A stretch of DNA of 64,000 bases from the NCBI GenBank assembly GCA_030704615.1, contig CM060733.1, positions 8,494,001 to 8,558,000 of the forward strand, in the 5' to 3' direction. Each line of letters starts with the position of its first letter. Within the stretch, counting starts at the first letter, position 1. Positions 42,319 through 54,539 of the stretch are shown one piece after another. Origin of the DNA: Takakia lepidozioides. Taxonomy: Eukaryota > Streptophyta > Takakiopsida > Takakiales > Takakiaceae. The position numbers were made by a program, and so were the translations under genes. Under the pieces are notes generated by a model. That model had not been told where the DNA came from. It saw only the letters and a program-made list of their open reading frames with translations, and ran no database searches.

Positions 42319-45300
42319 ATGGCAGCATGCACCAGCGCTCTCTTACGAGCGCAGGCAGCAGAGGCAATGCCCTCTTGTGCTTGCGGTGAACGGGCGGTAG
42401 GCGTCATATCATGGAACAGATTCACGGGCCAGGCTGTGGAGCTGAAATGGGCATCCAGCGTGACAATGCCGGGTCCAAGAGCCTTGCAAGTGATGGCTTT
42501 GACACCTCCCCAGCCTCCAGGGACACCGAAGAAAGGTGCACATCTGACTCCTTGCATATTTGTTTGAGTTTCTGGACAGTGTCCGTCGAAGGATCCAGGC
42601 TCTATCTCAACTACTATTTATTTCAAAATTTCGAATCCTGATCATGCAGCGATGTCAATGTAATTTCTATTTGCATCAGCTCCTTTAGTGTTTCTTTGAA
42701 ATTCCTGAAACTTATGTGACCATTTCCACCCTCCCCCAACCATTACTTGGTGTGTGTGAGTCAGTCTTTCAATTCCGTTATCGTCCTCTGATGAGCTTCT
42801 GGCAGGGTCCTGTCTGAGGCGTATGCCGAGTGCGTTAGTGGAGTGTGCAAGACTGCCAGCCAGTTTAGTGATGTGTGCAGCGAATGGCAAATCCAGAGGC
42901 ACGCCCTTACTGGAGAAAAAAAGACGACCATCAGCTGGAAAGGCCACGAAGAACAAAGACGGTAGACAGAGATTTGAGGAGTTTGTCGTGGGTAGAGATG
43001 CCAGCCCCATGTCAGTCATTGCTCTGCAACCCAGAGAAGAGTATTCTCCTCAGATCACCATGAACTCGAAAGATGTTCAACAACAGTTTCTGATTTCCCA
43101 GGAGGATTTTTCACAATCTTACCGGTCACAGGTGATTCTCAACTTTGAGGTTGTTTCAGCGGAAGAGTCCAGCTCGCAAGAGAGTTATGACCAGCTTAGC
43201 ATTGAAAATTTGAGAGATATGCAGCAATAATTGTGCACTATTTTCTGAAATTTCACCAGTCCAAGCTCTGCAGGTCATGGCTGACAACAAGAGCACTGAA
43301 GAAGAAGCCATGGACTGCGAGGGTTCAGCCGATGAGGCTGTAGTTCAATGTGGAACAGGTGAAGAAGATGAAGAGGTTGGCGAGTGGGAGGAAGTAGAGG
43401 AATGGGGAGATGATGCAGAAGGAGAGGAGAGAGTGGAGGTCTGGGAAGGGGACCTGGGTCCCATGACCCCCGAAGAGGAGGCAGAGCTTTTGAAAGAGGC
43501 TGAGCTTGAAATCAGAGAACTGGAAAGAGTTAAGAACTCCTCGAAGACAAGCTTGGACCTGTGTGGGGATTCTGATGAGGAAACTGAAGGGAGTAAAAGT
43601 TCGTGGGGTTTGAGTAGTCGCATTGGCATGGAGCAGGAGCTGGCCAAGTTGAAGAGCCAAGTGAAAGACCTTGAGATTCACTTGATGGAGGAAACTAAGA
43701 TAGCAAGTGGCAGAGGGGACAGAATTGTTGCACCTCATGATGATCTTGAAGAGGGCCTTGGATCTAGCGCACACATCGCAGCTGGAGAGACAGAAAGGAA
43801 TGAGGCTGGATCATTGGCTGGAGAGTCGTTTATGGAGTTTTACAATAAAACTCAGGAAACTGCGATTAAAGTCAAGAAGCTGAAGAAGATAGAGGAGGCA
43901 GATGAGATGGAAAGTGTGTGGGAGCATGGTGCGGCGCCACGGAAGAGGGTTGGAATGTTCAGCAAGTCTCACAGTCAAGAAGAGGATGATTCAGATGTAA
44001 CTGAAATGGAGAAGAAGAGACTGCCAGCAGTGATGCGATGCTTTGATAGAGCTAAGATATACGTGAAGGCTGGGGATGGAGGAAATGGTGTGGTGGCTTT
44101 CAGGAGGGAGAAGTATGTGCCCTATGGGGGTCCATCGGGGGGTAGTGGTGGCAGGGGAGGAAACGTGTACATCGAGCCTGTTGTCGAGATGAATTCACTT
44201 CTACCCTTTCGCAGAAATGTGCACTTCAGGGCTGGTCGAGGTAGTCATGGACAGGGCAAAAGCAGGGAGGGCCACATGGGGACCGATTGTGTTATCAAGG
44301 TACCTCCTGGTACTGTAGTGAGAGAGGCAGACGGGCAGGGAGTGGGGGGCAATGGAGATGTTCTGCTGGAATTAACCACTCCAGGGAAGCAGGAGCTGCT
44401 GCTGCCGGGAGGTCGGGGTGGGCGAGGCAACACTGCCTTCAAAACTGGTCGCAACAAGACTCCTCAGATGGCCGAAAATGGCGAAGAGGGCGCAGAAATG
44501 TCTCTCTTTCCTTCTTCCTATTTTCCTGCTAGCTCTTCCCCAATTTCCCTTATCCTTGCTGATTTAGTGAGGGTGCTCTGTCCTTATCCAATGCCAGCAC
44601 TAGTGCTTGAAGAATGGCCAAGGGGCTTTTCCTATCAATCCCCTTGGGCTTTGTTTTGCCTGTCACTCTCCTATCCACAAAGCATGGTTGTCTTCTCATA
44701 GTATGCATGTTGGCTTGAAAGAAAGATTGCAAGCTACGGTTGAGTTAATCAAGATCTATCTCAATACATATGGTGAGATTGTGAACACAGTTCCTTGTTG
44801 CTTTGAGGAATGGAGGTTCTGGCTAAGTTTTGTGGAGTTTGCAGGTTGTCAAATTTTGAAGTACGGGATATGGCTAAAGTGACAGGGATTGACTGGACTT
44901 GCAGGTGGGTGGAATTGGAGCTGAAGCTGGTTGCAGATGTGGGCATAGTGGGCGTTCCAAATGCTGGCAAGAGCACACTTTTGAGTGCCATCAGTGCTGC
45001 GCGCCCTGAAATTGCCAGCTATCCCTTCACTACACTGCTGCCCAACTTAGGGGTCGTGGCATTGGATTTTGACACATCAATGGTGGTGGCTGATCTACCC
45101 GGCCTGCTAGAAGGGGCACATGAGGGCTTTGGGTTGGGCCATGAGTTCCTCCGTCACACAGAGCGTTGCCGTGTCCTAGTAAGGCTTTGACCATGTATCA
45201 ATGAGGTTGCATGCCCTACTTGGTTGACTTTGTGAGTGGTTCATGATGTTGTCTGAAAGACTTTGAGGCACCCTGCAACACTAGTATAATGTTGCCAGTG

Positions 45301-46290
45301 AGTTCTCCCATAGATGTCTAGCTGTTGTAGACTGGAGGCTGCACAACTCGGTTGTTGCAAAAGGTCTTGAGAATGTCACCATCAAGATGTAAATTAGGCA
45401 ATTCAAATCTACCGAGTGGTATCCATCCTGTGCTTGTGTGCTGCAGCTGTTACAAATCTAAAATCAGGCATAGGGCCATGCAAGCAGGTGCAGGTGGTGG
45501 ACGGTACAAGTGTGCAAGCTGTTCAGGAGTATGAAGCAGTGCGCTTGGAGCTGCAGCTCTTTAACGCCAACTTGGCAGTTAAACCACACGTAGTGGCTTA
45601 CAACAAGATGGATATCCCAGAGGCAGCAGATCGCTGGCCCATGTTTCAAGAGACATTGAGATCACAAGGGGTAGAATCATTCTGCATGAGTGCCGCCACA
45701 AAGCAGGGAACTTTGGCTGTGGTTCATGCAGCTTATGACCTTCTCCAATACCAGCTATCTTCATCCGCCGCAGCTGGTTAGCCTTGCACTCTCTGTTGTC
45801 TAAGCCACTGGCTTCTTTTGTAGGTGCCTCATATGGAAGACTACTGCATTGTGTGAATGTAACACTTTGGTGAGGAAGGTCAGGTTGGCCCCAGTTGAGT
45901 TGATTGTCAGAATATTGTAAGTAGAATACTCGTAGGTGAATATACTCAAGGGAGGGAATGTGGGCATATACTGGGATGGAGCTGAAAGTCCACCTTCTTG
46001 CGTAAAATGAGCTCTCTGCGATCACACAGTTTTCCTATCTCTGTTTCTGCAAGGCCCCACCTCCACTCCCAGTCCCATGTTTTTGCCACTCGTTATCATA
46101 CCTGTTTGTTCTTCTGTGGATGTGGCAGGAGAGGAGGCCAAAGATGAAGTTTTGGAAGTAGGGGAGGTTGTTAAAAGGCAGCGAGATGCCCCCATTGAGG
46201 AGTTCACGGTATCTTGTGATAAGCACACCCGGACTTGGCAAGTCCTTGGCGCAGGCTTGGAACGCTTCACCCAAATGACAAACTGGGAGT

Positions 46291-46329
<39 letters not shown>

Positions 46330-47772
46330 CTCTGCTCTTCAATGTTTTCATCAATCAACTCCTCGAGGATGTGGAAAGTGAGGGATTTGGGTTAAGGGTG
46401 GGTGTTACCACCATACCAGCCCTTATGTTTGCGGATGACTTCGCAGGCATAGGGGAGACTCCAACCAATCTCCAGGAGTTGATTGATTGCGCGAAGAGAT
46501 ACTTTGATCTTTGGGGGCTAGAGGCTAATGTCAGCAAATGTGCAGTGGTAGCATTCAACTATAGAGGAGAGGGAGGAAGTGATCTTAAGTGGCAGTGGGG
46601 TAGCCAAGAGATCCCGGTCCTCCCTTCCTACACTTACCTGGGCGTTGAGTTCTCCTCCAATTGTAATTGGGATGCACATATCCGGAAAGTTGTTCAAACT
46701 GGCAAGGGCAAAGCTCTGGGGCTCACTAAATTTTTCCACTGCAGAGGGGTCAACTCTGAGGTTAAGAAAACCATGCTTTGTCGCGTTATTAGACCTGCCT
46801 TGGAGTACGGATCTGCTATATGGGTTGATAACTCCAACCAGGCTAAGTCTCTAGAATCCATTCAAGTGGGGGTGCTTAAGGAGTGTATGTCAGCATGCTC
46901 CAAAACAGCCAATGTGGCTGTTTGGGGTGAGTTTGGCATTCCGTCCTTAAGCTCCCGACGAGATGAATTCAAGGTCAGATGGTGGGGTCAGCTGCAACAT
47001 ATGCCCAACACCAGATATCCTAAATTAATCGACTCTATATCTTGGAAACAGGACCGCCCTGTCAAACAGGCTAAGTCCTGGCAGAAGAGAGTAGAAGAGA
47101 TCCTCCAGGACCTGGACCTGGATCCGCAAGTCTTGACCCTGCTGGATAAATCTGACTTAGAGGCTGTAGTGTCCTCAGCCATGTCTGTTGCCATGAGATT
47201 GTCTGATGAAAATGAAGTTAGGCAGAAAACTTCCCTGAACTTGTTTCCAGTCTGTGACATGGGGGAGGACATCTTGGATGACCTCAAGGATCTACCCACT
47301 CTCGGCACTAGACTGAAATTTAAACTCAGGGCAGGAAGCCTACCTTTGAACAGCAAACAGAAGCAGAGAGGAAAGGGAGAGTGCAATTGCCCGTTGTGTG
47401 GGCAATCTGAAGACAGTATTCATTTTCTGATACACTGTCCGGGGTTCTCTCACCAAAGAGACGCTCTCTTCAAATCTATTAAGGGAATTGTGCCTGTACC
47501 CCTGTTTACCAACTTTGAAAGTCTCGAGGCTTAGCCAAAAGCCCAGGCCCTCCTGAGGCCTAGTTTTTGGGCAAATCACACACAGCAGATTGATGCTTGT
47601 GTGAAGGGATTTCTAGAGGATATCTGGAAAACCCGGATTAATTCTTTATATGGAGGTAAGTCTTACTACCAACGTCAGCCCCTGACAGAGGTAGGTTCTG
47701 TCCCTTTTGTTCCCGCTCAAACTGGGCGCGGGGTCAATGGCCACAAGGCTACGGCAAACAACTTCTTATGAG

Positions 47773-47814
<42 letters not shown>

Positions 47815-49011
47815 CTCTCTCGCGTGTTCCGCTCAAACTGGGTGTGGGGTCAATGGCCACAAGGCTACGGCAAACAATGTCTTATGAGTATATTCTGTCT
47901 GTCTCTTGTTCTACAGTGTGAGTCCCAGTCTTTTTACTTAGGTCCAAGTTGATTTGTTATGAATACCTGATAGTTTTAATTAGGCATAAACTTCGTATAG
48001 GTAAGCAGACGCTTTTCACCATTTCTCCTCTCCCTTGCTTTTGGCTTTCGTGGATGATCTTCGTTTGTTTCATGCTGAAATGAATCACATGCTCCCCCTT
48101 CCTTAAAGGTAGACTTTGCTCTTCAATCCTGAAACAAAATTAGGTTGTTTCAGCACTGAATCGTAGGACTGCTTGTTTATATAGCTGCTTGGGACTTCTG
48201 GTGAAGGTTGTGGAGGAAATTTGATTGGAGGACTAAAAAGGATTGGGGATGGTCATCAGGTATTTTGAGGCAGTGCGAAGGTTCCAGCATGTCTTAAGTG
48301 CTAGCGGTGTGAACAGGACACTTCGGGAACAAGGAATTCGTGAAGGTGACACTGTCGTTGTGGGACAGGTACTGTGCTTTTTGCTTCATTGTTAGTAGTT
48401 ATGTCCTAGGGAAGCAGCTAGTCATACAAGGCTGTTTGGCCTTTCACTCTACCAACTGTAAGCTGCAAGGCAAACTTATATATTCACTTTCATGTATCAA
48501 GAGGAGACCCAGTCAACAGGAGGTAGGAGGAAGGTGTCTTGGTTGTTAGGACAGGACCAAGATTTCCTAGTACCGTGTAAGTCAACAGAGCATTTGTAAA
48601 TTTGGTCAAGGTTGGATCCTGGCTGAAGGCAGCCTGTCAAATAAGGCTGAATCCAGTCCAAGCTCCATTATGCACTTCCAGTTTTCTGGAGATGCCCCAC
48701 ATGTGGACCTTGACAATCCAGAAGACCTAGTGTGTTGTAGATAGCGGTCTATTAGACTCCGCCTCAAGCTAGAGACCATGTTGTCATGACACCTGTTGTT
48801 GTGTATGTGTTGAGTGACTATGTTACTAACCTGATCAGACTTGGTCTGACCGGGAAACATATTTTTCAGTGACCTTATATGGTTAATGGTATAAATTTTG
48901 TCATATGATCTTTTTTTGCAGATGGAGTTCAACTGGATGGACTCGGATGATATGGCAAACTTGGGAGATTGGAAAAGGTCACCTCGAGGTTCAAAAGTGT
49001 GGCCCCATTGA
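42319..49011 (+). CDS. OBGC: Chloroplast Obg-type GTPase (ObgC)
   Basis: ObgC is a plastid GTPase needed for ribosome assembly and thylakoid development. Eight exons join in phase: 42319-42535, 42881-43131, 43274-44499, 44905-45178, 45488-45776, 46129-46288, 48260-48368, 48922-49011. The total is 2616 nt, 871 residues. The N-terminus ([17 protein letters not shown]) looks like a transit peptide; the ATG at 42319 has a good context, and an in-frame ATG at 42262 is possible. Residues about 158-400 are strongly acidic and coiled-coil-like, longer than in angiosperm ObgC. The Obg fold starts at about 410 ([11 protein letters not shown]), with P-loop GVPNAGKST at about 581, DLPG and NKMD. The C-terminal domain has [13 protein letters not shown] split by an intron that carries a LINE. 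Confidence 0.92.
46292..46326 (+). repeat. (CT)n microsatellite at the LINE 5' junction
   Basis: About 35 bp of uninterrupted CT repeats lie directly after the OBGC splice donor (GTAACT) and directly before the first LINE sequence. This intron start is unusual in that the tract begins a few bases into the intron. Confidence 0.9.
47779..47825 (+). repeat. (CT)n microsatellite at the LINE 3' end
   Basis: About 45 bp of CT repeats, with one interruption near the end (CGCTCTCTCTCG), separate the main LINE copy from the extra 3'-end fragment. Confidence 0.9.
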
Positions 49012-50620
49012 TGCGAAGATTAGTTATTCATCATTATCACAGAAAGGTTTTCTTCCATGAATATAGGTGACCTTGTAAAACATCTACAATTTGGTAACTG
49101 TACTTTCTTGCTGGCAAGTACTGTTTAACAAATTGAATTAGAAGTGGCCATGCATGCATTGTACTCTTGAGGTTATTTGATGAGTTGCAAGAATATTTAG
49201 CAAACAACTGAAAGTTCTACACTCCCATCATCTGTCCATTTCTGCTTTCATTCAGCTATGGGAGAGCGACATCCAGTGCTAGAGTTGGAGCAAACCAAGA
49301 ATGCAGTCACAAAGGGACCATTTTTCCTGCTCAAAAGAAGAACAACAACAAGTACTTGTTTTCTCAGTCAGATGGACTGTTGATGGGGCTGTACAAGGTG
49401 CAATTTTGCTGTAACTAGAAAGAATGTCTCTAGTCAAGAAATAGGCACATCTTCGCATCTTGTTCGTAAAGTATTGTTCTAGTACCAGACTGTATGTCTT
49501 TGCAGTCTGTGATAACATGTTGATGCAAAGATTGAGAATATTGATCACCATTTACGGCCTGACATCCTACAAAATAGCAAGTAGGACTACCTTACCACAA
49601 TACCTTGAGAAAACCATGTGGTACCTGCTAATCAGGGTTTGCTTGCTGTTTGCCAGCAGCTTTACACAGGTGCTATGGCAGTTTTGAATCTAGACTCATA
49701 ACCTGTTAAGAGTAAACCGACAAACACCTTTGTGAACCACCTGTGTGATAGGTGGGGACGGATCCAGGAATCCCAAATCCAGCTCTTTTTGTTGAATCCT
49801 TCTCATGGGGTTTGGGGACAACAAAAAGGACTCACACTCCGTACTCTAGTTACTCTAGTTTTGGTTCTCAGTAAGCCATCATGTAAACCATGATATGTTT
49901 TCGAAGTGTTGCCAGGCCATTTACAAATGCAAGGGTACCATTTCAATCTCAGGTGCATGTACACACTACCATCACCAATATCCTTTAGAGCACCTTGTCT
50001 ACAAACATATTCTACAGTTCCCTGCTGCTTGGATTTGCTCCACACGAGTAACTGCACTTGCGTGAGACAAACTGGCTGCATCTCAAAAGTCACCTAGGAC
50101 AGTGCCAATCCATAGAAGACCAACCTAATCCTAATCCTGACCCAATTTCCACTATAACTTGAAATTGTCACCACGAGCTACAGCTCTAGTGGAAGGAATC
50201 TAAGAATACACTCAAATCATACATGAGCCCAACTACGGTTGTCCAGCGCAAGCAGCTTCCACATGACTGCAACTAGGAGGCAGCCAGCCGCCGCTTGTTG
50301 GAGGACTATGTGACCTGAGTTTGTGGCATTAAATTACAACACCCCTACATCTGATTGGGGTTCACAAAGCCATATCTATGTAAAATCAAACCCCCCTTCA
50401 TGTAGTCCTCATCTCACCCATTATTAGCTTGGATAACAGGCCTTATCGGTTCAGCAAGCGGAGGTGGCAACACTCAACCATGCTCGCCGAGGTCCCTGCT
50501 TAACCACCAGCTGCGCAACCGGTCGAGTGTTACCCTACACATAGTGGAAAGGCTATAACCTGCAGAATTGGGAGCCTGTAGATGTACAACCAGGAGCCCA
50601 TTTCGCACAATGATGGGGTC
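49012..50620. other. Intergenic region between convergent genes
   Basis: OBGC (plus) and the F-box/PP2 gene (minus) end towards each other here. It should hold both 3' untranslated regions. No coding pattern or clear repeat was recognised. Confidence 0.45.
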
Positions 50621-52865
50621 TTAAACGTAGTTCAAAGAAACCCCACCACCGGGCATCAAAAATGTTTGCTCTGGAATACCGTAACCTCCAATCACCAAGA
50701 TACTACCCTTGTGCAACTCTTTGATTTGACGCAGTGATGAGATCCCACGTTGCTCCCCTGCAACAAGCACAACTCTCTGACACAGCTTGGTGACTAGATG
50801 GCTTGGCCGGATGACAATGCCATCCAAGAGAAGCCCACTGCTCCAGATTCCAGCATGCAATTCTGTCATCGAAAATTGCAGCTCCAGAGCTCTATCCTCA
50901 TGTTCTATGGTGAACTCACCCCCATCAAATTCAAGCCACTTGCGGCTCCCCCGCAACAGAGGGAGGCCTTGAAGTTTGTTAGTGCAATTGAGGTATTGTT
51001 GTGAGATGACGCGCTGTCCGTCGTCTGTAGAGAGGCGGAATACCACAGGCTTTGTGTGTTCTAATGTGTATGCTGTCAAGGGTAAGCGTCTCTCTCTTGA
51101 CACGGGCTGGACTCCTGCGAGCTGCAGCCTCCATGACAGTGTGTAACTGCCTCGCGGAAGAGAGCACTTGAAGTGACCACTCACTTTGACCAGTACTGCA
51201 GCCTTTGAGTACGCTACCTCTGCAAATCTGCACTCAGAGAACTTACCTCAGCTGGCCTACCAAAAGAAGCACATTTAACACCCCCTCCCTGCCTTTGCAA
51301 GAGCTATGACAGTCCAACAACAAAAAACTGTTACCCAGAGCTGCATATCCTGCTCCAGGCTTGTGCATAGTATAATGGAAGGGAATATTACATTTGACGA
51401 CATTCTCTCAATATGTCCCCCTGTGCATTCTCTCAAGTCATTCTCTGACCAACTAGTGTGGTCTATGATGCCCCACCTCCCTGGGCCTTTTCTTTCTGTC
51501 TTATGAGCAACTTTGTCTTCTGGCATTGCTTAATTTTTCCTTAAGTGGATTTTTGGTGTTTTTGTGTCCCATGGGCCCTTGGGGGTCCCTCTGAGGCATT
51601 AGAGTTTCTGTCTCTCTCCCTCTCCCCCTCTTAGTCTTTGGATTTGGCTCTCAGCTTTCAGGACCCAAAGGGTCTGGTAGCTTACCTGCACAAGGGACTT
51701 GTCTTGGGGCATCGCTGGTGTTTATTGAAGTGATTTCTTGCTGTTCTACTCGTCCCATGGCCCTTGATGGACACTAAAATGTGTGTTTCTTTCTCTCTTC
51801 CTCTCTTTCTCCCTCTCTCCCTCCTCATCTAGTTTTCCACTCAACTTAATTCCGAAAGAAACTATGTAAGTCAGCTCATCTTTGGCTGTCTGTTTGTCTG
51901 AAAGCAGAACCCCACTTTTACCAGTTGACAGACCTGGAGTCCATCTTATGGGGGAGCCATTCCCAGTAGTGCACATCGTCGCCCTTACAGATGGTAAGGT
52001 TTTTTGCTGAAACACACCAGCAAACTCCTCCTGTCGGGCGGTCCAGCCAGTATCCCTGCTCATCATGCAACTGAATTTGTCCTTAATGGGCCAAAGAGGA
52101 GATAGCAATAATACCTACTCAACGAGTACAACTCTAAGGATCAAAACACCAAGGCATTGCCATTACTAGTTTCCACAGACGTACACTTATATCTATCCGA
52201 TTCAACTTAAAGTTCACTGCAATTGTAGCTGCTCGAAACTACACAAAAAAGGAAAAAATAAGTTCGACGTCCATAAAGAGCAGTATGGGACACGGCGTAA
52301 AACAAAGATGTTCTAATTCTTGCTTTGACCCTGTACAAGGACGATTATTCAGGCTAGAGGGAGAGAGAACCTCAGCGCCATTGTGCAGTGGGATTTGTCG
52401 GCACAGGAGATGATAGAGCTCCCTCTTTGAACTAAAATGCGGCAACGCCCTGTAATTAGCGGCAAGAGCTAAGATATCAGGGTAATTGGATGGAAGCATG
52501 AGCTCCCACACCACGTCCGAGCGAGAAGCTTCCCAAAATGTCCGATTGACTAGGGCGAGTTTCACTACATCCCGCGGAGAAGTGTGGGCCAATATGAGCG
52601 CTACACAAATCTCCGGTAAGTTTCCTAACCCTCTTGACACTTCGCCATCATCCAAACAAACTCCTGCACAGTCCTCATAATCGTCATCACGGAGCACCCC
52701 TTCATCCTCATCACTGGCATCCCCTTCATAATCCCCTGTGCCCGTTTCTTGCTCCACCTCCATCCCCGTTCCAGAGAAGCTTCCTACCATCCTGTAATTT
52801 TTCTCCCTTGACACGATTACCACCCTACAAATTCCACTCCGCATGTATCCCATCAAGGCTCGCAT
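50621..52865 (-). CDS. F-box protein with PP2 (phloem lectin-like) domain
   Basis: F-box/PP2-A proteins act as substrate receptors in SCF ubiquitin ligases, with the Nictaba-like PP2 domain as a putative carbohydrate-binding part. Three exons join in phase: 52865-52371, 52055-51934, 51227-50621. The total is 1224 nt, 407 residues. After an acidic start, the F-box lies at about residues 79-125 (GLGNLPEICVALILAHTSPRDV, VNRTFWEAS). Exon 2 gives GYWLDRPTGGVCW and DVHYWEWLPHKMDSR, the hallmark PP2 opening. Exon 3 gives FAEVAYSKA, YTLSWRLQL and the rest of the beta fold. Internal start codons at residues 27 and 35 are possible. The first donor (GTTCTC) is atypical. The last 30 or so residues extend beyond the usual PP2 end. 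Confidence 0.85.
51555..51815 (+). mobile_element. SINE copies in intron 2 of the F-box/PP2 gene
   Basis: Two tail-like segments occur (about 51560-51615 and 51745-51815). The second has the family head TAGCTTACCTGCACAAGGGAC near 51680 and ends in CTTTCTCTC. They are antisense to the host gene. Confidence 0.6.
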
Positions 52866-53335
52866 ATCGTCTCTTCCTCCTTTGTCCCGATACTGACTTG
52901 CATATGAGTTGTCCTGAATTACACCCTCCTACCTCACCTGTCATCATTGAGACCCCTCCTTGCAATCACGGCAGCTTACCACATCACCTCCCTGCTGAAA
53001 TGCACTAGCTCAACGTTCACGTAAAAGGCAACTCTTTTTCAAAATCTTCAGCTGTCAACCCTCCAATCTCTTTCTCCTCCATTGCAAGCCTCATTCCTCT
53101 CAGATCTCCCTCCTCTACTCTACTCTGCTCTACTCTCCTCTCGCAGCAATCCTTCCTTCCCTCCTCTGGGGTGCCCTGCTTCGCAGTCTGCAAATCCCTG
53201 TTGCGTGTTGCGTGTGGACCCGTCTCGCCTCTCCTCTACGTGTTCACAACGCACGACATTGTTCATGCAAAATCAAAATAAATCAAAATATGTGTGTTAA
53301 TTACATTTGCAGAGCAAAATCTAGGATAGAATATT
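52866..53335. other. Upstream region of the F-box/PP2 gene
   Basis: It is a pyrimidine-rich stretch (many CTCT and CTACTCTA words at 53080-53170), likely promoter and 5' leader. No other gene is seen. Confidence 0.4.
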
Positions 53336-53339
53336 TGTC

Positions 53340-53520
53340 CACCTGTCGGAAGCTCAGATGGATAGCACTGAGTGCCCCCCACAGGTGATTCGGAGTTCAA
53401 ATCCTGCTACCTTATCTGGGCTTTAGGTCTGGGGTTCAATCTCCGGTATACCTCATGGCTCGTAAATGTAAGGGGGTTATAGTTAGATGCCAGCTAGAGC
53501 CAGAATTACAGTGCTCATTG
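53340..53520 (+). mobile_element. tRNA-derived SINE candidate
   Basis: The sequence GCTCAGATGGATAGCAC resembles a tRNA A box, and GAGTTCAAATCC about 40 bp later resembles a B box; a second B-like GGTTCAATCTCC follows. The arrangement suggests a polymerase III-transcribed SINE head, not a functional tRNA. Confidence 0.55.
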
Positions 53521-53689
53521 AAGGCCACGTAGACAAGTTCAGCTAAGCTTCAAAGCAGAGATTTCTTTAAATATTTTGAACTGTTTAATGACAAATGGTT
53601 TTTTTGGGAAATTGACATAGGCCTGGAATAGGACCATTTATAGTTTTCTGAAAATGCGGTTCTTGTACTTTTCTTTTTCTTTCTCAATA

Positions 53690-53985
53690 TGTAGAGCAGT
53701 TTCATTCGGGCCCTGATTCTAGAGTGGTCCAGGAATTACTGTGTCCCAGGAATTAGAGTGGGGCGCTTATGTAGTAAGGCCACCCGTATTAAGGAATGAG
53801 ATGAGGGGGTCCAAAAAAAAAAGGGAGGAATTGGCCAAATTTAGAATAGGGAGTCTTGTAGGGTTGCCATGTGTCCAGGCTTTCTAGAAGGTACCTGGGT
53901 CGGCGGGCTTCTAGAAGGGTCCCACCGCCCTGAGAGGCTATATAAGGGAGGCCCTCCCCTCTTACGACCTACTAATTTTTATTAA
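53690..53985 (+). repeat. LTR-like repeat, second copy
   Basis: It matches 25970-26280 from AATATGTAGAGCAGTTTCATT through AGTGGGGCGCTTA to GCTATATAAGGGAGG. A TATA-like box is present at about 53938. It is probably a solo LTR. Confidence 0.7.
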
Positions 53986-54539
53986 ATTAGTAAATAGTGG
54001 TTTTTATTAATTAATTGATTCATGTTTGCTGTTTTTTAAAACGGGACACGAAGCATAACTATGGTGTCTGTCCGAAGGGTTACTGGCTACTGCTTTCCAA
54101 GCCATCAAATACATTAAGTTTGGTAGTTTGTTGGTTTGTTGTCTCTGCCCTTCTAAGGCAGAACTACGCAGAGGGTTTTGATGCTTAGCACCGATACTTG
54201 AGATTAAGTTTTGAATTAGATCAAGACATGTGTAGGGGAATATTTCATCCATATCCATAAATGAATGAAATCATTGGATGAATAGTTTTATGCATATGTG
54301 AGTACATCTACCAGCCATCGTAGGCCGATATTCTCTCCAAATGAAGACAATGACTTGTATTGCATCCTATCATATATGCTCTCATTGAAATTTCTGATCC
54401 TCATAATGGAATACTTCTGCCTTATGTGAGGACAGTTGTGAGGCGCTACCACAGGAGCGGCAGTTGGATGAAATTCGATTAGATGATTGGTAGATGCATC
54501 ACAAACTGACACCCTCACCTACTACACGGGAGGAACGGC

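Larger units (their letters stand above)
46289..47960 (+). mobile_element. 5'-truncated LINE with a CT tract at each end, in an OBGC intron
   Basis: The insertion starts in a (CT)n run (46292-46326) and is in the same orientation as the gene. One frame (46371-47534) covers the RT palm motif FADD, the thumb, a zinc finger ([19 protein letters not shown]) and more. A TAG at 47532 interrupts it, and the frame then continues to ATANNFL near 47769. The endonuclease and N-terminal RT are missing, so it cannot move by itself. A (CT)n run follows at 47779-47822, then an 80-bp fragment of the same 3' end (47825-47893). It is the longest copy in the window. Confidence 0.88.

Noticed and set aside
42129-42557. 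Minus-strand frame of 142 codons at the OBGC start
   Set aside because: It overlaps OBGC exon 1 on the opposite strand and shows no recognisable pattern; the plus-strand frame joins in phase to the rest of OBGC.
43325-43774. Minus-strand frame of 149 codons inside OBGC exon 3
   Set aside because: It is the antisense of the acidic, purine-rich segment of OBGC; its Ser/Leu-rich translation is what such a shadow gives.
53340-53420. A functional tRNA gene
   Set aside because: A- and B-box-like words are present, but I could not form acceptor and anticodon stems; a SINE head is more likely.
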